DNA from: DATDVD01 sp035290065
GTDB taxonomy: Bacteria > Pseudomonadota > Gammaproteobacteria > Coxiellales > Coxiellaceae
DNA length: 9,004 nt
Assembly (NCBI GenBank): GCA_035290065.1
Contig: DATDVD010000005.1
Coordinates: forward strand, 1 to 9,004
Direction: 5' to 3'
Shown: one piece after another, positions 5,034-9,004 of the stretch
Position numbering within the stretch: the first letter of the stretch is position 1
How the letters are laid out: every line of letters starts with the position of its first letter
The notes under the pieces: generated by a model
What the model was told of the DNA's origin: nothing
Seen by the model: only the letters and a program-made list of their open reading frames with translations
The model's database searches: none
Program-made: the position numbers and the translations under genes

Positions 5034-6218
5034 TCATGCTTCTAACTTTAAATATTTAGCTACCAGGGATAGAGAACCCCCTTGAATAAACATGGAAGTT
5101 AGAACGATGAAAAAAACCAAATTGAAAATAACTTCTGCTTTTGCTATTCCTGCTACCAAAGGAAACGTAGCCAAAATAATAGGGACAGCGCCACGCAAAC
5201 CTACCCACGATACAAGCAGTTTTTCTTTAAACTGTAATTGACTACTAAACGAGGTGAGGGCAAAAACACTCACAGGCCTTGCCACAAACATTAAAAATGC
5301 CGCTACTAGAATATCAACGCCTGCCACTTGTAAAAGGGTGGAAGGAAATACCAAAAGCCCCAAGGTTAAAAACATGCCTATTTGCATCAGCCACGTCAGC
5401 CCATTATGAAAGCTGATAAGTTCTTTTTTACGTGCAAACGCCTGGTTACCTAAAACAAGCCCCGCTAAGTAGACGGATAAAAATCCATTTCCTCCGAGCA
5501 AGGCTGTCATACTGTAGATAAATAAAGCACTCGCGATTGTAAAAACCGGATATAAGCCTTCATATTCTAAATTAATTCGCTGTATCATCCAAAAAATGCT
5601 GTAGCCTAAGGCAAGCCCGAACACTGTCCCTAAAATCATTTGCATGAAAAACATACCGAGTAATGGGAGGAGGGAAGTGTGAGGCAAGGTCAGAAATCGG
5701 ATAAATCCAATGGTTAATATAATAGCCATAGGATCGTTACTGGCCGATTCAAATTCAATTAAGTGTTTAAGTTTTTCAGTGATTTTAACGCTTCGAGCAC
5801 GGAAGATGGCAAAAACCGTGGCAGCGTCTGTAGAAGCGACAATGGAACCTAACAGTAAACTTTCCAGCCAGGTAAAGTGCAACAAATAATGAGCCGCCCA
5901 GCCTAAAAGAAGAGCGCTCATTATGACGCCGAACGTGGAAAGCAGTAGGCCGTTGACAAGGACGTGGCGAATGCTCTGCCATTGAGTATCTAATCCCCCT
6001 GAAAAAAGGATAAAAACCAGGGCAATGCTGCCTACGAATTGAGCAATATGAGGATTATCAAAATGAATTCCGCCAATTCCCTCAGAGCCGGCTAACATAC
6101 CAATAACCAGAAACAAGAGCAAAGCAGGAACCCCTAACTTGCTGGAGGCTTTGCTTGCCAAAATACTTAAGAAAAACAAAATAGAGGCAACAAGAGAAAT
6201 ATATTCGGTGTGAAGCAT
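5034..6218 (-). CDS. NhaP2/CvrA-type cation/proton antiporter, membrane domain only
   Basis: This is an inner-membrane monovalent cation/proton antiporter of the CPA1 type, closest in motifs to potassium/proton antiporter NhaP2 (CvrA). It has about 12 hydrophobic segments over 394 residues. Diagnostic stretches are GVPALLLFLVIGMLAG (29-44), ASTDAATVFAI (128-138, D131), FESASNDPMA (156-165) with the ND pair N161-D162 expected to bind and carry ions, and GLRGAVPIILATFP (340-353). It should exchange K+ or Na+ for protons and help with pH and ion balance. E. coli CvrA, from memory, is about 578 residues with C-terminal TrkA-C and CorC/HlyC-like regulatory domains. Here the chain stops right after the last membrane helix, and no remnant follows in the 84 bp downstream, so those domains are absent. 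The ATG is preceded by AAGGA at 13 nt, which is rather far. Confidence 0.88.
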   Translation of the reverse strand: MLHTEYISLVASILFFLSILASKASSKLGVPALLLFLVIGMLAGSEGIGGIHFDNPHIAQFVGSIALVFILFSGGLDTQWQSIRHVLVNGLLLSTFGVIMSALLLGWAAHYLLHFTWLESLLLGSIVASTDAATVFAIFRARSVKITEKLKHLIEFESASNDPMAIILTIGFIRFLTLPHTSLLPLLGMFFMQMILGTVFGLALGYSIFWMIQRINLEYEGLYPVFTIASALFIYSMTALLGGNGFLSVYLAGLVLGNQAFARKKELISFHNGLTWLMQIGMFLTLGLLVFPSTLLQVAGVDILVAAFLMFVARPVSVFALTSFSSQLQFKEKLLVSWVGLRGAVPIILATFPLVAGIAKAEVIFNLVFFIVLTSMFIQGGSLSLVAKYLKLEA

Positions 6219-6254
6219 AGACTATCTGAAATCCTTCTTTATCCCTCTTGGTTA

Positions 6255-6283
6255 TATATAGCAAACTTTCTGGCCTGATTCCA
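6255..6283 (-). promoter_or_regulatory. Possible promoter of the antiporter gene
   Basis: TATATA (6255-6260, minus strand) lies 36 nt before the antiporter start, with a weak -35-like TGGAAT (6278-6283) 17 nt upstream. A 5-bp inverted repeat (CCATT/AATGG, 6281-6296) overlaps the -35 region. I see no intrinsic terminator for the preceding yggX gene in this 123-bp gap, so read-through from the operon is also possible. Confidence 0.3.
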
Positions 6284-6341
6284 TTAAGATAAATGGCGTT
6301 AATAAAAGATTCGTGGGTAAAGCCTAAGACAAGAGAGCGCT

Positions 6342-6608
6342 TTAAAGGGAGGTGAATCCAGTAGGTTTTTGACTGCCTTCGCCAAAGAAATATTTTTGCA
6401 TTTCTTCTTCGAGAAACTTTCGAGATTGAGGATCGATAAGGCTAAGGCGGTATTCGTTAATCAACATGGTTTGATGGGCTAACCATTCTTGCCAAGCAGG
6501 TTTGGAAATTTCTTCATAGATACGTTGACCCAACGGCCCGGGATAAGGAGGCCGAGGCAATTGTTCCGCTTCTTTACCTAACTTTTTGCAGAAAATCATA
6601 GGAGCCAT
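6342..6608 (-). CDS. yggX: YggX family Fe(II)-trafficking / oxidative-damage protection protein
   Basis: This small cytoplasmic protein is linked in enterics to protecting iron-sulfur proteins from oxidative damage and to labile-iron handling. The match to E. coli YggX is clear over its whole length: IFC near the start with the conserved Cys at residue 7, YPGPLGQRIYEEIS, AWQEW...QTMLINE, and RKFLEEEM near the end. It has 88 residues against about 91 in E. coli. I chose ATG 6608 because the residues line up with the family start and AGGA (6618-6621) lies 9 nt upstream. The frame does extend 28 codons further to 6692, but that extension is coded entirely by the big inverted repeat and is not YggX-like. 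It is the last gene of the AsmA-like/mutY/yggX operon. The hairpin ends two nucleotides before its ribosome binding site, so translation or mRNA stability may depend on it. Confidence 0.95.
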   Translation of the reverse strand: MAPMIFCKKLGKEAEQLPRPPYPGPLGQRIYEEISKPAWQEWLAHQTMLINEYRLSLIDPQSRKFLEEEMQKYFFGEGSQKPTGFTSL

Positions 6609-6617
6609 ATTTATTTT

Positions 6618-6621
6618 TCCT
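6618..6621 (-). promoter_or_regulatory. Ribosome binding site that sets the yggX start
   Basis: AGGA on the minus strand, 9 nt before ATG 6608. The foot of the 29-bp stem (6624) is only two nucleotides away, so the stem cannot itself hide the site but sits where the upstream face of an initiating ribosome would bind. Confidence 0.75.
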
Positions 6622-6623
6622 GT

Positions 6624-6700
6624 AGCCTGGATTGAGTATTGCAAAAATCCAGAAAAAGAGGGCTTTTCTTCCTGGATTTTTGCAATACTCAATCCAGGCT
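6624..6700. repeat. Perfect 29-bp inverted repeat (large hairpin) between mutY and yggX
   Basis: Positions 6624-6652 are the exact reverse complement of 6672-6700 by my base-by-base reading. The 19-nt loop (6653-6671) can fold a further small stem, AAAAG/CTTTT. The 77-nt structure fills most of the 107-bp gap between mutY and yggX. Each arm also contains a smaller imperfect palindrome, CTGGATT...AATCCAG (6627-6633 with 6646-6652, mirrored at 6672-6678 with 6691-6697). This is how paired REP elements (BIME-like) look. No T-tract follows the stem on the operon strand, so it is not a classical terminator. It may protect the upstream mRNA or tune mutY/yggX expression. Confidence 0.92.
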
Positions 6701-6715
6701 GCTGAAAATCATTTA

Positions 6716-7789
6716 TTAACTTCCGGCATATTCTTTAAGTCTGTTTAGAATTTTTTTAATAGGAGCCGGCAAGCCGCCCGGTAGTTTATCTCCTTCTTTA
6801 TACCAAACTTGTGTGTCTGATTCCATGCAGGAAAGAGAAGGGCGTGTTATTTTTACATAGCGCGGATGAATAGTTAATTCGTAATGGCTAAATGCATGCT
6901 TAAGTAAAGGTAAATTATCAATAGCCCTGATACGGCTAGGGTAGCGAATTTGTACCCATTCTCGAATACTTTGCTCAAGCGAGCACTCAGGCAAACTCCA
7001 CAGTCCTCCCCAAATACCCAGAGAAGGACGCTTTTCCAGCAAAATACGTTCTCCATCGCTTAAAACAATCATCACCACGGATTTCTGGGGACGTTCTTTT
7101 TTAGGTTTTGCGCTAGGATATTGAGTTTCCACTTCCATCGCATGGGCTTGGCACGTTTTTTCCAATGGGCAGTGAATACACTGAGGCTGAGTGCGTGTGC
7201 AAATACCCGAACCCATATCCATTAACGCTTGGTTATAATCACCGGTTCGCTCAGAGGGCGTATATCGCTCACTCATTTCCCATAATTTTTTCTGAACGCT
7301 AGGTTCCCCCGCCCACCCTGAAATAGCAAAATAACGCGCTAATACCCGTTTAACATTTCCATCCAAAATGGGAGTAGGAGCGCCCATACTAAGAGAAAGA
7401 ATAGCGCCTGCGGTGGATCGTCCTACACCTGGCAGCTGTATTGCCGCCTCCAGCGTATCTGGAAAACGCCCCTTATATTCTTTATCAATAATTTTAGCGG
7501 TTTTATGTAAGTTTCTAGCTCTAGAATAATATCCAAGCCCTGACCAAAGAGCCAATACCTCGTCTTCGGGAGCTCCAGCCAATGTTTTTAAGGTGGGAAA
7601 GCGCTTCATAAAAGCAGCATAATAATCAATAACAGTAGCCACCTGCGTTTGCTGCAGCATAATTTCAGAAACCCAAACACGATACGGTGTGGGATTTTGC
7701 TTCCACGGCAACTGGTGACGACCGAATTGATCGTACCATGCGAGTATGCGTCGACCAAAAGGCCTAGGAGTTAAAGGGAGTGTTCTCAT
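6716..7789 (-). CDS. mutY: A/G-specific adenine DNA glycosylase MutY
   Basis: MutY removes adenine mispaired with 8-oxoguanine in base excision repair, preventing G:C to T:A transversions. At 357 residues it has the normal full length. Visible in order: the catalytic Glu in VSEIMLQQTQVAT (E42); GLGYYSRARNLH (84-95); the helix-hairpin-helix LPGVGRSTAGAI (119-130); the catalytic Asp in ILDGNVKRVLAR (D143); the 4Fe-4S cluster ligands C197-X6-C204-X2-C207-X5-C213; and the C-terminal NUDIX-like 8-oxoG recognition domain, with LLEKRPSLGIWGGLWSLPE (250-268) and the FSH loop (300-302). All key residues are present, so it should be active. The ATG lies 8 nt past the stop of the AsmA-like gene, with a short GGA signal, consistent with an operon and translational coupling. 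yggX follows it, as in many gammaproteobacteria. Confidence 0.98.
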   Translation of the reverse strand: MRTLPLTPRPFGRRILAWYDQFGRHQLPWKQNPTPYRVWVSEIMLQQTQVATVIDYYAAFMKRFPTLKTLAGAPEDEVLALWSGLGYYSRARNLHKTAKIIDKEYKGRFPDTLEAAIQLPGVGRSTAGAILSLSMGAPTPILDGNVKRVLARYFAISGWAGEPSVQKKLWEMSERYTPSERTGDYNQALMDMGSGICTRTQPQCIHCPLEKTCQAHAMEVETQYPSAKPKKERPQKSVVMIVLSDGERILLEKRPSLGIWGGLWSLPECSLEQSIREWVQIRYPSRIRAIDNLPLLKHAFSHYELTIHPRYVKITRPSLSCMESDTQVWYKEGDKLPGGLPAPIKKILNRLKEYAGS

Positions 7790-7797
7790 CGATTCCG

Positions 7798-8922
7798 TTA
7801 TTTATTGCCGCCCGTTAAGGTATCCAAAAGACCTCCCACGGCTTCGCCAATCGCTTTTCCATTGGGACCTGCTACATTTTCAAGCTGCTTTGTAATCGTC
7901 GTTTTTACCACATTTTTTACCAAAGGTCCGATATCCGGCTGAATGGAAGGATCGTTTAAGCTGCCGCTCACCACTATAGGAATTTGCAAACTATCGTTGC
8001 TGGAGGCTGTGGTAATCACGCGATAGCTAATGGTGTTTTGCACCAAATTAATTTGTCCTTTTCCAGCAGCATTAACCGTAGAGCCACTTAATTTCATATC
8101 ACTATTGCTCACCACTCCCTTATTAATACTAAAAGAGGCGGTCAATTTATCAAAGGAAGTCTTGTTACTGTTGGTGCCTGTAAAACCCGTTTGGTTAATG
8201 AGCGACATAGCGTGGCCCACCCAGTAATTAAGGTCTATGCCGTAGAGCACCCCTTCGGTGACTTTAACCGAACCCTTGCCAGAAAGGTGGCTTAACCAAT
8301 TCTGAGTCGTAGTACCGGAAGTGGCGAGGGAGGCCTTAAAATTCAGAACACCTGAAACCACCATGGCATTTGTTTGAGATCCATTTTGCATTTGAATACG
8401 CGCGTCTTCTATTGCAATAGAAGGCAAGTTGACGCTATCAAAGTAAAAGTGCGTGGCAGAGGGTTTAGGTGATTGGCCCGGTTGGTTAACAGCTTTAGAA
8501 GTAGCATTGACACTCGAACCGCGGCTCCAATTTTGCCAGTTAGCCCCAGCACTGTTTTTAATTAACTTAATATCGGGATCTTTAATTAAGACCTTCCCGA
8601 ATTCTAAATGTGCTGAAAACAAAGGAATAACTCTTACTTTTAAATCAATTTCATGAATGGTAGCAAAGGGTTGTTGAGCCGAAAAACCCGGGGGATTGCT
8701 AATTTGCACCCCTTTTAATTGCACGCCCAGCCAGGGAAATAAGGAAAGAGAAGCATCCTTCAGGCTTAGTTGGCGCTGGGTTTTCTGGTAGAATGCCTGG
8801 CTTATTTGGGCTTTGTATCGGCTAGGTTCTAAGAAAATATATAAAAGAATGGCACTAGCAATAAAAAACACGCCAAGACAGCCTAAAATAAATGAGACAA
8901 TAACTTTTACAGGACGCGCCAT
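7798..8922 (-). CDS. AsmA family protein (short form)
   Basis: This envelope protein of the AsmA/TamB-like group is anchored in the inner membrane by one N-terminal helix (6-31), with the rest in the periplasm. The N-terminal AsmA signature is clear: FLEPSRYKAQI (30-40), then the tract KDASLSLFPWLGVQLKG and NPPGF (55-80). The C-terminal AsmA region has GKGSVKVTEGVLYGIDL (215-231), FDKLTASFSINKGV (257-270) and VVSGSLNDPSIQPD (317-330). Family members are implicated in outer-membrane protein or phospholipid homeostasis, probably as lipid-conducting beta-groove proteins. At 374 residues it is much shorter than E. coli AsmA (about 617 from memory), with a Ser/Asn/Thr-rich linker (135-157) where longer forms have more beta repeats. 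The start is well supported: GAGGAG lies 8 nt before the ATG. It is the first gene of the AsmA-like/mutY/yggX operon, an order I also recall from Pseudomonas. Confidence 0.9.
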   Translation of the reverse strand: MARPVKVIVSFILGCLGVFFIASAILLYIFLEPSRYKAQISQAFYQKTQRQLSLKDASLSLFPWLGVQLKGVQISNPPGFSAQQPFATIHEIDLKVRVIPLFSAHLEFGKVLIKDPDIKLIKNSAGANWQNWSRGSSVNATSKAVNQPGQSPKPSATHFYFDSVNLPSIAIEDARIQMQNGSQTNAMVVSGVLNFKASLATSGTTTQNWLSHLSGKGSVKVTEGVLYGIDLNYWVGHAMSLINQTGFTGTNSNKTSFDKLTASFSINKGVVSNSDMKLSGSTVNAAGKGQINLVQNTISYRVITTASSNDSLQIPIVVSGSLNDPSIQPDIGPLVKNVVKTTITKQLENVAGPNGKAIGEAVGGLLDTLTGGNK

Positions 8923-8983
8923 AGAAGGTTCTCCTCAATCAAAGAATACATGCTACCGAAAGTGGATGGAAGAATCTAGCCCC

Positions 8984-9004
8984 ATGAAAAACAGTATTAA
9001 ATCA
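8984..9004 (+). CDS. Possible start of a divergent gene leaving the window
   Basis: An ATG at 8984 opens a frame (MKNSIKS) that runs to the window edge. A GGAAG lies 11 nt upstream. Divergent placement from the AsmA-like gene makes it plausible, but seven codons cannot support a firm call. The 61-bp gap to the AsmA-like gene shows no clear promoter for either direction. Confidence 0.2.

Noticed and set aside
6609..6692. A 28-residue N-terminal extension of YggX
   Set aside because: It is encoded by the inverted repeat itself, has no counterpart in YggX proteins, and the ATG at 6608 has a good AGGA and aligns with the family start.
6624..6700. The large hairpin considered as an intrinsic terminator of mutY
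   Set aside because: No T-tract follows the stem on the operon strand and the yggX ribosome binding site comes directly after it; the stem is also far longer than a normal terminator.
6624..6700. The inverted repeat considered as an insertion sequence with terminal repeats
   Set aside because: Only 19 nt separate the arms, so there is no room for a transposase. At most it is a miniature or REP-type element, and no target-site duplication is evident.
8931..9004. A promoter for the AsmA-like operon
   Set aside because: Candidates such as TAGATT and TATTCT on the minus strand have no usable -35 partners at proper spacing; nothing firm could be called.

Overview
The window looks like a chromosomal segment of a gammaproteobacterium, most likely from the Legionellales (Coxiella/Legionella-like). 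Four things point that way: the gammaproteobacterial gene order AsmA-like > mutY > yggX, a tRNA-Phe close to the gammaproteobacterial consensus, moderate GC with AT-rich intergenic DNA, and a cluster of orphan membrane/coiled-coil proteins, one of which has a PmrA-like box in front of it. The assignment is inferred from recalled family features and not from a database search.

Left part (1-4105), accessory in character. A large membrane protein (partial at the window start) has a proline/serine-rich tail and runs on the + strand. It meets, stop codon against stop codon, a minus-strand permuted NlpC/P60 (YiiX/YebB-like) cysteine hydrolase. A small single-pass membrane protein then diverges from the hydrolase, with promoter-like signals for both in the 144-bp gap. 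After a 272-bp intergenic stretch holding a REP-like hairpin and an activator-type promoter comes an alanine-rich protein with an N-terminal hydrophobic hairpin, 25-residue repeats and a long predicted coiled coil. It ends at a strong bidirectional terminator shared with the convergent tRNA-Phe (GAA).

Right part (4190-8922), all on the minus strand and mostly housekeeping: tRNA-Phe with its own promoter, a 2H phosphoesterase (2'-5' RNA ligase-like), a NhaP2/CvrA-type cation/proton antiporter cut down to its membrane domain, and a compact operon transcribed AsmA-like protein > mutY > yggX. mutY (A:8-oxoG adenine glycosylase) and yggX (iron/redox protection) are a known oxidative-damage pair. 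Between them lies a perfect 29-bp inverted repeat whose base is two nucleotides from the yggX ribosome binding site.

No convincingly new multi-gene system is visible. The most interesting signals are (1) the PmrA-type box plus extended -10 in front of the repeat-containing coiled-coil protein, which suggests a secreted, vacuole-membrane effector; (2) the large hairpin between mutY and yggX; (3) helically phased direct repeats replacing the -35 box of the hydrolase promoter; and (4) the accessory cluster abutting the 3' end of tRNA-Phe.
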